From: Lingula anatina
Lineage: Eukaryota; Brachiopoda; Lingulata; Lingulida; Lingulidae
Direction: 5' to 3'
NCBI RefSeq assembly: GCF_001039355.2
Contig: NW_019775383.1
Span: forward strand, 260,160 to 324,159
DNA length: 64,000 nt
A program made the position numbers and the translations under genes. The notes beneath the pieces are model-generated. The model was given only the letters and a program-made list of their open reading frames with translations. It had not been told where the DNA came from and did not search any database. Of the stretch, positions 1-12,330 are shown piece by piece. The stretch's first letter is position 1. The number at the start of each line of letters is the position of its first letter.

Positions 1-78
1 TATTATGAGTGTAACTGCATTGTAAGCAAGATATTTCTGTTACGAGATCTAATCATGTTTAACTATATATTTCCAAAG

Positions 79-2148
79 TGACCAACCATTGTCTTAGCCT
101 ACCCTGCAAAAATGGTGCCTCGTGTGTAAACCTGGCAGCTTCGTTTCTGTGTTCTTGTACTTCCGGTTTCCATGGGCCAAGGTGCGAAGACGGTAAGTCT
201 GTACTCTCTAACAGGTTGACAGATTGATTTTTCATAAGATATTCACATATATGTCTTTAGATAAAAAGACGGTCCTTTTGTTCTTTGTCAGAAATGTGGA
301 AAATGTGCCTTAATATCTGCCATCCTGCTAGAGGGTAGTAAGTCTTCATGTACACAACTTATTGCTTGTTGCATCACAATTTACACTATACCCATGCAGT
401 AGGCCTAGTACTCATTTGGAGAAAAATATGTGATAGTCGATGTCACAGTTAACACAAATTTCCATAAACGTTATTTGAACTCTGGTCCCGAATTATACCA
501 TATGTTATTGTTGGCTTTCTTTCAAAAATATTAAAAACTCATATCTTGTCAATGCATTCAACAGAAAAGGTGCCTAATTCCAAGTAACACATGAATGATG
601 TAAAATAAAGGTGATAAAAGTTTAACTGATGTAAACTTCAAAGTAAAGTCTTTGGTGCAAATTTATTTTGTTTCTTTCCAGATATAAATGAATGCTTAAG
701 TACCCCATGTACCCTTGGCGCAACCTGTAGAAACAGTTATGGCGGATTTCACTGCAGTTGCCCACGTGGTTTTACTGGAACATACTGCCACCTTGGTATG
801 ATATTATAGTTAAAAATCATGCAGAATTTAATAAAAACACGCAGAATTATACCCCCTGTAAGTTAGAACTTACAATATATCAGGTCAATTTGTATTATAT
901 TAACGACCGTTTTTAAAGGAGAATAGCAAATATTTTATAATAGCAATTTGATATAAGTCACCTGCATTATTTGGATGGAATGTTGTTTCTGTAAGTATTG
1001 AATAATTCCTGAAATTAACCAAATATATGTTACTACTTTATAAGTCAATGTACAATGACTCTGCTCATTTTACCATATATTGCCATTCATATTTCTTATT
1101 GTAGAAATCAGTGAATGTTCCAGTCGTCCTTGTCAGAATGGTGGGACATGTGTTGACATGGTGAATTCTTATCGATGTTTGTGTCCTACTGGGTACCAAG
1201 GGTCAAATTGCCAGGGTGAGATTAAATAATTAATATAGGATGACAAACAATATGTTAAAATTGATTCTTATTGTGATCTAGAGAGTATGTTCTGGTACGT
1301 TCTCACATAAACGGATTATATACCGTTTTGATTAAAATTACAGGGTAAATCTGGAGCGTTATTTAGGGAGGCATAGTCATAATCGATTTCATCTCACTGA
1401 TAACATTGATATCATATTTAACACGATACGATTTTTTGCTATTTGTATTACAGAAGGATATCAATGTCGCAGCCGTCCCTGCCAAAATGGCGCCACCTGC
1501 AGGAGTTATGCTAACACCTATTATTGCAGCTGTCCTTCTGGATACATCGGCAGGGATTGTGAATCAGGTTGATGCCGCGTCATGAAATTGTTTGTTGATA
1601 TTATCTGTTTTACTAAACTGTAGGTAAAACGGGAATAAGTGTTGTTGTAAATAACATAAAATGTGAGTGAATTCTAAATGTAAACATGCTGTAAAATTTT
1701 AAAACTATATTTCAGTTATTCCATGACAGAATATGGCTCTCTCAAATACAAACACGCGAATGGTCATAATTGAAATACTTGCTCTTTGACAAGGTTTTGA
1801 TTGAACATTCCAGCTTTGCTGCACCGTCACCCGTACCGTCTTGTTGGAATAAATATCAATGGAAAGTATGGTGGCAGAGTTGAAGTGTATCATAATAGAG
1901 TCTGGGGAACAGTGTGCGATGACAGCTGGGATAACACTGATGCCCAAGTTTTCTGCAAGTCGTTAAATCTTCCCTATTCCAACGCAGTTGCCGTACGAGA
2001 AGCGTATTTCGGACAAGGTAGTGGAACCATATGGTTGGATGATGTCGGCTGCACAGGCTCCGAATCCAACATTGGATCGTGTAGTCACAGCGGTTGGGGA
2101 ATTGAAAACTGTAATCACGGTGAAGACGCTGGCGTTCTATGTTATTGA
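79..2148 (+). CDS. U1: EGF-SRCR receptor gene, 3' part (5' end outside the window)
   Basis: Last five coding exons of a scavenger-receptor-like gene: 79-192 (EGF alpha), 682-795 (EGF beta, calcium-binding type beginning DINEC across the junction), 1105-1215 (EGF gamma), 1454-1567 (EGF delta) and 1814-2148 (SRCR, stop TGA 2146-2148). Each EGF exon starts after AG and ends in GT, is 111 or 114 nt and lies in phase 1-1, so the frame runs through. The SRCR exon has WGTVCDDSW and six cysteines, the group A pattern. The start exon and membrane anchor must lie left of the window; orientation and exon order match the complete units downstream. The donor after the delta exon is the weak GTTGAT. By analogy the product is a membrane receptor with an extracellular EGF stalk and SRCR head; its ligand is unknown. 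Confidence 0.85.
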
Positions 2149-2765
2149 TTACACGAACTGTTTTTAATTGCATGACCGCCTAAGCTAACTGAACTATGTA
2201 CAGTAAAGCATATGTCACCGTCCTGCATCAAATGAGTTGATGTTATATTTTGTTTCAATTTTGTCATGCCAAGAGAATACCTTTATCACAGACTACCATT
2301 GCTTTACCTTTACATAAATTATATTCTGTAGGATGTTAACATGATGTACAAAATTTAATACTTAATTTCCATCATACCACGATAATGTTTTTTACAGAGA
2401 TACGATTGAACGTATCTTATCTAAAATAGTTAATCTTTGAACAAATTTTGATTGAGCATAGTTTTTTGTAACGTCACCCGTTATTGCCTGGAATGACAAA
2501 TAGTATACAATCAAAGTTTGTTAACTGATTGTTAGTTTTCGAGACATTTTATGTTTTTATGGTCATTGTTTTCAACATTGTGTTATTATGCAAGTCATTT
2601 TTTTAGTTAAGGTTAGAGTAAGAATGCATCCTTTAAATATAGCATAGGGGTATATCTAAAACGCTGCACATAACTGTCAATTGCATTGACATATTTGTAA
2701 TGGAAACATTGGAGGGGATGTGACCTTCTCTCACAGCTTGTGGTCATGCATCACCAGTATTTAGC

Positions 2766-3545
2766 TCTTACGCCAACTTTTTGCTTTATTGTATGGGGGA
2801 CGCATGTGTGATAATATCTCCCATTTTGTAACTTCGTATTATATTACATTTCTCTATTTTAATAAATGACAATTTTCAGTCATATGCAGTAATTTCTTAT
2901 TTGATTTTTCAAGAGCAAAATCCGAGCTTTGATGTGCGTGTGAACATTTGGCTATATAAAACAGCAGTTACGGTAAATAAGTGTGTTTATGGAGGCAATG
3001 GCAGGGCTAAAGGGTTATATAGTTTAAGTTTAGGATGTCTGTGGCTTATTAAGAAAACACAGAGAGTAACAGCTAGATGGCCGGAACAGCATCCAGGCAC
3101 TCACGTCTGGTTTTAGTCATTGTGGAATATGACATTTAGATACTGGTGCAAGCCAGTCGTGTTTTATTTATTTATTTATTTATTTATTATTTTTTTTAGC
3201 TGCGGTTTGTGCAGTGATTATCGTATTTGAACTGTTTTATCAGTTTCACCTGATGATCACTAACTTTATAATATTATTTCAATTTTAATTTTAACCGACA
3301 CCATCCCTTATCAGTCGGTCTTTATTTTGCCCTTTCGCCAAACTTCTTGCTCCATTCTATGGTGGATGTACTTGTATGTGTGTTCATTTAATTTGATATT
3401 GTTACTTTCTCCCATCTTGTAACTTCGTATCGTATTACGTTTCTTCATTTAAATTAATGAAAATTTTCAGTCTTAAGGACATTCCTTTTTTGATTTTGAG
3501 CAAACACTGAGCTTCGTTGTGCTTGTGAACGTTTGGCTACTAAAA
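2766..3545. repeat. Pair of diverged direct repeats of about 200 bp
   Basis: The segments about 2766-2975 and 3335-3545 share the same succession of words (CGCCAA.CTT.TTGCT, ATCTCCCAT.TTGTAACTTCGTAT, ATTTTCAGTC, GAGCTT.G.TGTGC, TGTGAAC.TTTGGCTA) with scattered substitutions. They are about 570 bp apart. This looks like an old local duplication in the U1-U2 spacer; no coding role is visible. Confidence 0.6.
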
Positions 3546-4535
3546 TGCTATTGGCTACATAAATTGTATAATGTATATATTTTTGAAAAATTACAAATTC
3601 AAGAATATTCAAATATTTTCATTTACCATCTTCCTCAAGTTTGTTAAAAATTTACCTAAATGTAAGTGGTTAAGGGGAAATTGTTGAATTTTATATACTG
3701 CATATATATTGATTTTGGCTCAGGTCAATGTGTTGTCCTTGCGACTTATGGCCATCTCATTTTCCTGAATTCTGCAAAACAACATTTTGATTGAAAGTGA
3801 AAGTAAGTAATTGTTTTTGAACATTAAATCCTGAATACCAATTTCCTCCAAAATTACATCAAAACTTGCAATATCGTTGCAATCTGCACATTGCTTATCA
3901 TCTGATTATGTATATAACCTTCACCTACATTTGTATAATAAGAATTAAAAAAAGACAGGAATTACGTATCTATGTTACTTGTTACATCAGAGATAGATAG
4001 TGTGTTTCATTTGTCTTCAAATTTCAGGCAACAAGATCGTATTTTTTAACTGTGAACAAGCGAGCGTTGCCGTGAGGACGCCTGTAGTTACCACTGAAAT
4101 TACCTTTTGCAAATGGAGTGAGATATCTGTTAACTTTTTAATTTTAGAACAATTGATTTCAAGGTGACAATCAAGGCGACAACCGAACGTGATTTAGTAT
4201 ATATAACGCATGTATGTAAGTCGGAAATAGCAGAAAGTGTATCTTCTAGCTTCAAAAACCTTTCTTTCAGAATTAAAAAAAACGCAGTTGACCATCAACC
4301 TTTCTATCTTTCTCATGTTTTCCAAATATTACCATGACAAGCCACAACTGAAGCAGCTATTAGACTCGTCATCATTGCTTTAGCTGTACAGTATATTCAT
4401 AGCGCATATAAACAAGTGCTTCTTTGAGGACTTCCGGTATGGAATTTGGACCCCAAACGATGTGCACCCACTTATGTTAGACTCACGTGAGTTGATATTT
4501 TACATATTGTTTCGTGTTCGTGGTGTACTCGCTTC

Positions 4536-4620
4536 GTCAACCAGGAAGGACAATTTTGGTTTGTGAGAGATACCGCTTAGTTGTCAACAAAACGTGCGTA
4601 GTATCAAGTTTTCAATTAGT
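4536..4620 (+). promoter_or_regulatory. Promoter/5' exon block of U2
   Basis: Copy of a block found upstream of U2-U7. It has an ETS-like AGGAAG (4543-4549) and a forkhead-like GTCAACA (4583-4589) followed by AAACGTGCGTAG. The spacing of 40 bp equals that at U5; the other units have 45-47 bp. The CTG|GTAAGTA splice donor that ends the block in U3, U4, U6 and U7 is not evident here. Role inferred from conservation and position. Confidence 0.5.
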
Positions 4621-5891
4621 CTTTTCAAAAGCATCTATTTTCTGTTATCTACTTATACGCTAGTAAGCAAAGGGGTAATTAAAGTAGGTTTAAGGTTTGA
4701 TTAGATTATCATATTTGTGTCAGCTTTGTGCATCTATTTTGATATACAACCTTGTGATGCGGCCGTTGATACATGAAGGGAATTAAATATCGTCCCCCAT
4801 CATATTGATGTTAGAGATTTCATTTCATTGTTTAACTTCCGAGAACTAGCCAATTTCTTTTCTACGGCAATACAGTATTTTTGGTACAATAGTCTCATTT
4901 ATCTAAAAAGAAGGTTTCCCATATTTTTGCATTATTGTTATAAATAATATTGTCTGCCATGAACCCCACATCGTATCAAAGGCGAACCTTTGAATCGGAA
5001 AGTGCCGGAAGGCTCTTATAAAAACCCCGTTAGTGGCTTTTTTCCCGGTTTCATTGATGTAAAATACTTATCTTAATACAAGCGCAATAAAATGAACACT
5101 ACTCCTATTTTGTAGTTTTATATACCGCCTCAATCCCTTTTGAAGATTGGTTGGCCAAGCATTTATTGTCAACTTTCTTGCTTTGTGAATAGGTATATGG
5201 CAGTGATTGTTTTTTGATGTAACTCTGTGACTCAGTAAATAATTATCATGAACGTTATCATAGTTAATGTCTACCAGTGTGGTTTAAACTGCAACCCGGA
5301 TCCAACATTTGGTTAATTGTTTTCTATTGGAGGTATGAGCCCCTAATTACAATGTTTCAAAGAAAAAAATTAAATTCAAGCTTTTTGAGTACCTTCCCTG
5401 GTACCAGGTCGTACTACTGCTGTTTCTGTACGATAGGCGTTTAAACTATGTTGATCGCTGTAAGGTGAGGAAGATCTATTTGAAACCAACGTCAAAATTT
5501 TCTCCCTAAAAGCCTGCACTTACGACGTTAGCTCAAATTAGCAAATTCGACCCAATTTATTTTTGTTGTGACAATATGGCAAGGTGTATTTTTTATTATC
5601 TAAGAAGATAAGTTAATATCTTCTAATTTAAACTCCCTACAGGTGCATATGTATTCAACGGAAATATGTTGTCAAAGATTAATCCAGAATACAGAATGAA
5701 TGTTTTGACATGCTCAAACATAATTTATTCAGCAGGTATTTGTTGGCCTAATTGTAAGGACAAAAACGATAAGAATGTTAGCATATGAGTTCTCTGTTGT
5801 GCAGTGATTAGATAATATATCTACAGGTTATTCAAATACATATGCAGTGGTTTGTAAATATAGTGATACCCAAATATCACTTATGATAATA

Positions 5892-6110
5892 TTTAAAGTC
5901 ATAATAACTCTTCGTTTTGGCCAAAAATTGGATTTCCTGGAGTAAACGGCAATTTTCCCGTACTTACCAATGATCAACAACCCCATTCCTGCATTCAAAG
6001 TTAGTCTAGGGTTTTTTCCTAAAAGCTTGGTTTTTTGTTAAAATCTCTTAAGGGATTTTAACTGACGGGGCCCTATCTGACATTGCATAGTCATGCGATA
6101 TTGAGCTGGG
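5892..6110. mobile_element. Fragment of a TTAA-bounded short repeat family
   Basis: Begins TTAAAGTCATAATAACTCTTCG and continues with words (GGCCAAAAATT, CCTGGAGTAAAC, AATTTTCCC.TACTTACCA, TTGGTTTTTTGTTAAAAT) that match, in reverse complement, the complete copy inside a U3 intron at 15432-15774. The opposite end is not clear. The collinear U5 upstream region has TTAAACTGC at the corresponding place without this sequence, consistent with insertion here. Confidence 0.55.
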
Positions 6111-6461
6111 TTTTCTGGTGACCTACTTAAAACCGCGGGAAAAGCAGACAACAACAACACTTTATTACAATAAAATAAGATTCATACGAAATAATCGTCT
6201 TATTGCTCAAAATGCATTTATATCAACAATGTGTGCCGTTCTGGGCCTTTTGTTATCCGACGCACTGTACAAAAACTCGCAACTTACGTCTGAGGATTGC
6301 ATCATGCGCCTGCTATATCTTATCCCGCCAGATGTCATTTGGTCTCGAATGAACGCGAGAATCCGCGTGACACGCCAATATCCACGCCAGTATCCTTGGA
6401 TACGGATGCCTTGACGACCGGGAAGAAAGGTATCGAAAGCCCTATTGACAAGCACAGTCTG

Positions 6462-6493
<32 letters not shown>

Positions 6494-7296
6494 ACAATAA
6501 CAGCCGTTTTAGTGGTGAAATGCAATATAATATTTTTTCATGCGTTGTTTAGCATGTATTTCTTGCGGAATTTTGAATCACAAAGGAAGAGTTATTATTG
6601 CTTTAAGCTATTGTTAATATAAGCTTCTATATGAATTTTCAAATGTCTAAACGCCTTATATTTTTACACTCCATAAAAGCTTATTTTGAATCATTATTAA
6701 AAGGCAGCGTACCTGTTATCGTTATTCTGAGGGAGCCTTTAATGTAGAAAAGTATTTTAAGATTGTGATATCCCGTCAGGAAAAAATATTATACATAAAA
6801 ACATAACTCTGCGGCCATTTTCTACTGTGAAGTGAACAAGGTGTACGTCATTCCCTATTTTGCACAGTACGCGTTTTTAACGGTCAAAACATACGATGCA
6901 GTGAATTATTAGCTATTTTTATTCAACTGCTACATTTGAATTGACACAAATATCCAGAATAGAATTCATTTACCCTGTACGTCTGTATAATGTTTTTTTC
7001 TCAAAAAAATTTATCGTTCATGTCTTATATGTCCTTTACGTCCTTTGTATCAGAGCGAATGGTCTGCATCTTCTTGAATTGATATAGATGATTCTAAAGA
7101 TCGGTGGACGGTTTCATCGGTGTTGAGTCGCTACTGCATTACTACATCGCCCATTAAAAATAACAACAAAAAATCATATTTTATAGCAGGTTAATAAAAC
7201 CACGTAAATGACACTCATGAGTAAACGTATCTTACACATGTACAATTGTCAATCTATGCATTTTATCATTTCAGCACGTTTTTTAACTTTGGAAAA

Positions 7297-7302
7297 ATGT
7301 AA
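7297..7302 (+). promoter_or_regulatory. Start-stop upstream ORF before U2
   Basis: ATG followed directly by TAA, ending two bases before the U2 start codon. The same arrangement is at 38160-38165 before U5 and is absent before U3, U4, U6 and U7. Start-stop elements can stall ribosomes and reduce initiation; an effect here is inferred only. Confidence 0.5.
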
Positions 7303-7304
7303 AT

Positions 7305-10300
7305 ATGACAAAAAGAAAAGGTACGCATCCACTTCACCCGGATAATAACTTTAATTGAATTTAATAGAAATGTGTATTTAATTTAAGCTAAATAAGCTAA
7401 ATGATTAGGATATGAGAGAAAATGTATGCTGGAATATATGCCCTGTTTAAGAAAACATTAGAAAATATGTTAATCGGGTTAGTAGTTTTTCTTTTACAGT
7501 ACCTTTTTTAGATACTTGCCACTTTGTCTCAAGTTATCAACCTGGTACATGTGCAAATTGCTTCAAAACAGCTGAAATTATCAATTAAATTCTGAAATCA
7601 TACTGTAACATTTTCTAGATAATAAAGTAATTGCCAGTCCTCAAAATCAAAACGCCGCTTATGCGAATGTAGCGTACGGATCTCCACCGGATGTGAACCT
7701 TGCTCCAGCGGGGACAACGAATGTGTACGAGAGTTTAAGAATTTCTCAGCCAATCGAGAGAGGAACTACACCTTCCAAAGAGTCAACAAATCCACAAAAG
7801 TCTCAGGTCATCAGGCGGCTGCTCATAGCATTGGTGATAGTAGGAATATTATGTGCTGCACTGGTTGCTATTGTTGTTTGGTCACTTGCCTTAAACCCTA
7901 AGGGAATAGGCCAAGAACAAGATCTGAATAATGAGAGTTTGGTTTCATCAAGGAAAGCTTCAAATTGTAAGAAAACGACAGATGACGCACGATATTTAAA
8001 GTATTGTATGGAAATATTTGACAAATAATTTACCTACCATCTTGGTACTTCGTTAAGGCCCCGTCACACTTATTCGGAATCAGCAGAAATAAAAAAGAAC
8101 CAGCCGGAATGAAGAATTTTCAAAATTCGTACTACATTCGGAGAGACATTTCAAGTTCACCTTAATTCTTGAAAGAATGCCTTTGGAATACTCAGAATAC
8201 ACTTGAATCCGCCTGGAATGATTCGTGAACACTTCGGCAGTATTAGCCTTCACATGCTGTTCGAATGTACTTGGAAAACTAAGAATATCGACAATGCTGT
8301 TAGAATGCAGTCAGAATATTAAGAATAGAATGTTTCGGTTGCTGTTGAAATGCCCTAAGAATGTTTAGAATGCACTCATAGTGCCGTTAGAATAAACTTA
8401 GAATGCCATTTGAAATTTCTCCACTTGGAATGCACTTCGAAAGTTTTGAGCAGAATGGGTAAAAATATTTGGAAAATTCACTCAGAATTTTTAGAATGCT
8501 CTTCGAATATCCAGGAACGTACAAAGAATTCATCTTTCCGACGGCATTCTTGCTCATTCCGCCTCTAGTGTGACGGGGCCTTTAACAATAATTCTATCAT
8601 TTACAGTATGGTTTTTGCTATCTATTGATGATGTTGCTTTTAAGTGTCTGAAAACGTGAAGGGAAGGGGGAGGGGCTTCTCACTGAGAATGATAAGAATA
8701 TCATATTTATTAATATTTGTGAGAGGATATCCACTTGAAATTTACACTTGAAATAATCAATACATTAAATATCAGTCCAAACTATTGGCGTGAAAAAGTG
8801 GGATTTGACTGTATGTATTTCAGTGACCGATCATTGCTTAAGCAAACCATGCAGAAATGGTGCCACGTGTGTGACCTCGGTGGCCTCGTTCCAATGTTTT
8901 TGTTCTTCCGGTTACCAAGGCACATATTGTGAAAACGGTAGGTAGCGAACATGTTAGGGAAATCACACCCATATACTTGCAGCAGCCATAACTGTATATG
9001 CGGGTACAATGAGAAACAAACGAGAACTATATCTACTGGTTATTCTCGACAATCCTATTAACTCAGTAACGTGATAAAGTGTTTCTTTCCAGATATAGAT
9101 GAATGCTTGAATAGCCCATGTGCCATGGGCGCCACTTGTCGAAACAGTTATGGTGGATTTCACTGCAGTTGCTCACGTGGTTTTACTGGAACGTACTGCC
9201 AGCTAGGTAGGGTATTCGATAAACAATTATACAAAATTAAAACTAAATTGGACTTAAGTTAAAACGTGCATGTTTTTTTTTCGATTTTTGACCATTATAT
9301 AAGACCCTTACACATTGTGCAGGGCGTTTTGGTAAAATAATACATGCGTTATTTGAATGGTTAGTGCATATTTTTCTTTTCCATCAAAAAAAAAAAAATC
9401 TGGCATTATTTTCATTTGACCAAATATCTTGCAATTTTAGAAATCAGTGAATGTTCCAGTCGTCCTTGCCAGAATGGTGGGACATGTGTTGACATGGTGA
9501 ATTCTTATCAATGTTTGTGTTCTGCCGGGTACTACGGGACAAACTGCCAAGGTGAGACTTGAAATTATATGAACAAATATGTTTGGAATATGATAGCTAT
9601 GATTTGAAACCCATATATAAAAATAATTCATTTTATGAATTGCATACGTGATAAAGGACAATAAATGTAACAACATGATAACAAAAATCACCATATTTAT
9701 TAAAGAAGTAGATCACTGTCGCAGCCGACCATGTCAGAATGGTGCCATTTGTAGGAATGCAACTTTCACGTATTCCTGCAGCTGTCCTTCCAGATATACA
9801 GGCAAGAATTGTGAATCAGGTAAGCCGTGTACAAAAAACGACATACATGAACATATGACTCGATATAACTAAACTGTAGCAGATGTTATTCTGACGCAAA
9901 TGGAAAATAATAAAATTTTGAAGGAATACTGTGTAAAATACCGAATGATAAAACAACATAATTCAGTCATATCATGACAGAATTTAACCCACAAAAAAGA
10001 AACAAAGAAAAAGGGACAAAGCAGCGATGAATGGCTCATAAATTAAATACTCTCTCTTTAAAATGTTTTGTTTGAACATTCCAGCTTTAGTGTCCAGTCA
10101 CACGTACCGTCTTGTTGGAATAAATATCGGTGGTGCATACGGTGGAAGAGTTGAAGTGTATTATAATGGAGTGTGGGGAACTGTTTGTGATGACGGCTGG
10201 GGTAACACAGATGCCAAAGTTTTCTGCAAGTCCTTAGGTCTTTCCTATTCCAGAGCACTTGGCATACAAAATGCGTATTTTGGGCCAGGCAAAGGAAAAA

Positions 10301-10419
10301 TTTGGTTGGACGACATCGCCTGCAAAGGATCCGAATCCAACATTGGATCGTGTAGACACAGCGGCTGGGGAAATGAAAACTGTGTTCACGGTGAAGACGC
10401 TGGCGTTCTTTGTGTTTGA
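7305..10419 (+). CDS. U2: type II membrane EGF-SRCR receptor, four EGF modules (complete)
   Basis: Seven coding exons: 7305-7320, 7619-7966, 8824-8937, 9093-9206, 9441-9551, 9706-9819 and 10085-10419. They sum to 1152 nt (383 residues), all junctions phase 1. Residues 1-72 are cytoplasmic with YANV (Tyr20) and YESL (Tyr42). RR at 71-72 precedes a hydrophobic span of about 73-97, predicting type II topology. Then a linker with an NES sequon, EGF alpha (122-159), beta (160-197, DIDEC), gamma (198-234), delta (235-272) and a six-cysteine SRCR domain (273-383). The start was chosen because the same 16-nt exon recurs in the paralogues. A minimal ATG-TAA upstream ORF (7297-7302) lies just before it. 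The first long intron contains a MITE and the next a decayed delta exon. Likely a recognition or endocytic receptor; ligand unknown. Confidence 0.88.
8053..8585. mobile_element. Non-autonomous DNA transposon (MITE) in a U2 intron
   Basis: Terminal inverted repeats GGCCCCGTCACACT at 8057-8070 and AGTGTGACGGGGCC at 8567-8580, flanked by TTAA on the left and TTTAA on the right. The interior has no ORF and consists largely of degenerate, regularly recurring GAAT/AGAATG words. The same ggcc...ggccTT|TAA end structure occurs in the larger element at 32896-33963. TTAA would suggest a piggyBac-like origin, TAA a PIF/Harbinger origin; the sequence alone does not settle which. Confidence 0.8.
8971..9025 (+). 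pseudogene. Decayed EGF delta exon between the alpha and beta exons of U2
   Basis: ATACTTGCAGCAGCC and TATATGCGGGTAC resemble the second half of a delta exon (TATTCTTGCAGCTGTCC, GGATATACCGG). A better preserved relic sits in the same place in U5 (39290-39342), so it predates the U2/U5 split. It has no open frame or splice donor and is presumably just intron. Confidence 0.5.
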
Positions 10420-11839
10420 TGATGCATCTTAGAACGAATTATTTAGAAACTCATTCAGCTTAGTCAGTCGTCTACTGAACCTTATACAGGGGCCGGGGAG
10501 AGAAAAGTACCATATATAGTGACACAATATTACTTTCACAGATGATTATTTAATCTTTTTTTTTTTTTTGTAATTTGTTGATATTTGCGCATGTCAACAA
10601 AATAAACGTCATCACAGTTTTACAGACCGGTGTTTCACTTTACACGTACAATGTTATATCACTGTTGAAATGTTGTAGTACAGACTACACGTGACCTTAT
10701 AATGGACACCATATCCTTCGGGACATTAATACAGTAGGCTATATTGGTCCAGCCTTGGTAGACACTCTGGATTAGAGAGTGAATATTATGTTTCATCCGA
10801 TAGCGCGATTTCACATAAGAGGAAAAATTGATAATTCTAATATTGTAAATGCAAAGCAATAATCAAATGGTCAGACGTTGTGACCGGTGCCATTAATCTT
10901 CAACAAGGAAATTAATTTCAATGACCCACTAAGCTTGTCAAATGGAGAGATAAGAAATCACAGATCTTCGTGGTTCAGTGATGCGTTCTCCAACTCTCTC
11001 CCCGGTGGTTTCGGTGCCCCCTGTAACCAGTTACCTGACCAGCACATTTTTTTTAAATTCTTCTTTTTAAGGCGTCTCACCGCGGCTCCTCCAAGTATAC
11101 TTTAGTAAACCTGTTATTGTCTGGAATGAGAAATAATATTCAATCACAGATTGTTGACTGATATTTAGTTTTTGAGACAGTTTGAAAAAGCATTGAAAGT
11201 TTTGTGGTAAGTGTTTTCAATTCGTATTATTATCTTAGTAGTTTTTAGTTAAGTTTAGAGTAAAATTGCATCCTTTTGGTATAGCATAGGGCTATATCTT
11301 AAGCAGTGCACATAATTGTCAACTGCGTTGATATATTTGTAGTGGAAAGCTATTTATAATGAATTCATTATGTCTTCCAAGTTATAGTTTAAAATGTACC
11401 TATAAGTATTTGGTTAAGGGGAAACTCTTGAAAATTTCGGAAAATACTATTTACCTACACCTACATAGAAACTACTATAATGAGTGTTTTTTTTCGATTT
11501 CAATAAATTCTAAAGAAAAATATTAAACCGACGCTGATGTTGTTTTTATTATGTTTGACTGAAGTATCGTATTTCAAATTTGTTTTCTATGGTTCTTGAC
11601 TTGTCAACCGATTAAAGTGACAAGCGACCCTGTATCAGTGTGTATGACGTAACGCCAATGAGGCCATGAAATAGCAATAAATGGATAGTCCAGTGTTGAT
11701 GAAATTGGGGCCCTGATCAATAAATGTTAATTGAAAACAGCTGTTGCACTAGTTTTCATTCACATTGCTGTAGTTGTATGTTTTGGTTACTCAATTAACA
11801 TAACCGATGGCAAATAATTTGACATCCCTGTATGCTAAG

Positions 11840-12070
11840 TTACGTATTGCTGTACAATCTTGAGGAATTCGTTTGAGTGTGATTCTTGAGATTATCAATA
11901 TTTTGGGGATTGTTGGCACAGACACTGTCTATATGAAAATAATCCAAAGGGGATAGGTCTGCAGGCCAAGGTTGGTTCACACCAAAGCCCATTATCATAA
12001 CGGTTCCCACTGTTTCCTCGCTGAACTGTCTGAATATAGGGGGTAAAGCAGGGGGTAAAAGAATTGACAT
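11840..12070 (-). mobile_element. Mariner-type transposase remnant
   Basis: The minus-strand reading contains PWPADLSPLDYFH followed by CANNPQNIDNLKNHTQT. This matches the region after the second catalytic Asp of mariner/IS630-type transposases (WPxRSPDLxPxDFF...NIxxLKxxI). Only this C-terminal part is left and no inverted repeats are evident, so it is a dead fragment. Confidence 0.6.
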
Positions 12071-12119
12071 GTCTTTGTGGTTAATAATTTTTTAAGCCAG
12101 ATATTAACCAATCAAGCAG

Positions 12120-12330
12120 TTAGTCAATCAGTCACTCGGGTGCCGTTCTTGGTTCAAGAGTTGACGACGATGGAACACCAAGTCCTTCAGCCACGTGGTT
12201 TTTCTGCACGGTTGTTGGCCGTTCCTGCCCAGTCTCTGATGTTGCTTATTCAAGTACGTCTTGGTCGTCCGGGTCTCAGCCTTTCGCTGCTGTCGTCTTG
12301 GAGAACAAGTTTTTTTAACGGAGTCTTAAT
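12120..12330 (-). mobile_element. Probable LINE C-terminal remnant
   Basis: In minus-strand translation the words RPGRPRRT and SNIRDWAG appear, interrupted by a stop. This resembles the RGRPxxxWxxNIxxWTG tail found at the C terminus of many LINE reverse transcriptases. No reverse-transcriptase core is visible next to it. Recognised from short words only. Confidence 0.35.

Larger units (their letters stand above)
2149..7304. other. U1-U2 intergenic region, no convincing gene
   Basis: About 5 kb without a supported coding exon. It holds the U1 3' flank (to about 2.6 kb, resembling flanks of other units), a diverged direct repeat (about 2766-2975 and 3335-3545), a TTTA tract near 3160-3180, the U2 promoter-like block (4536-4620), a TTAA-bounded repeat fragment from about 5892, and a T run ending near 6490. 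The stretch 3.7-7.3 kb is collinear with 34.75-38.2 kb upstream of U5. The short ORFs here show no codon bias or domain. Confidence 0.6.

Noticed and set aside
6118-6500. Overlapping open frames on both strands before a poly-T run
   Set aside because: No domain, no splice context, and the end is homopolymer; treated as spacer.
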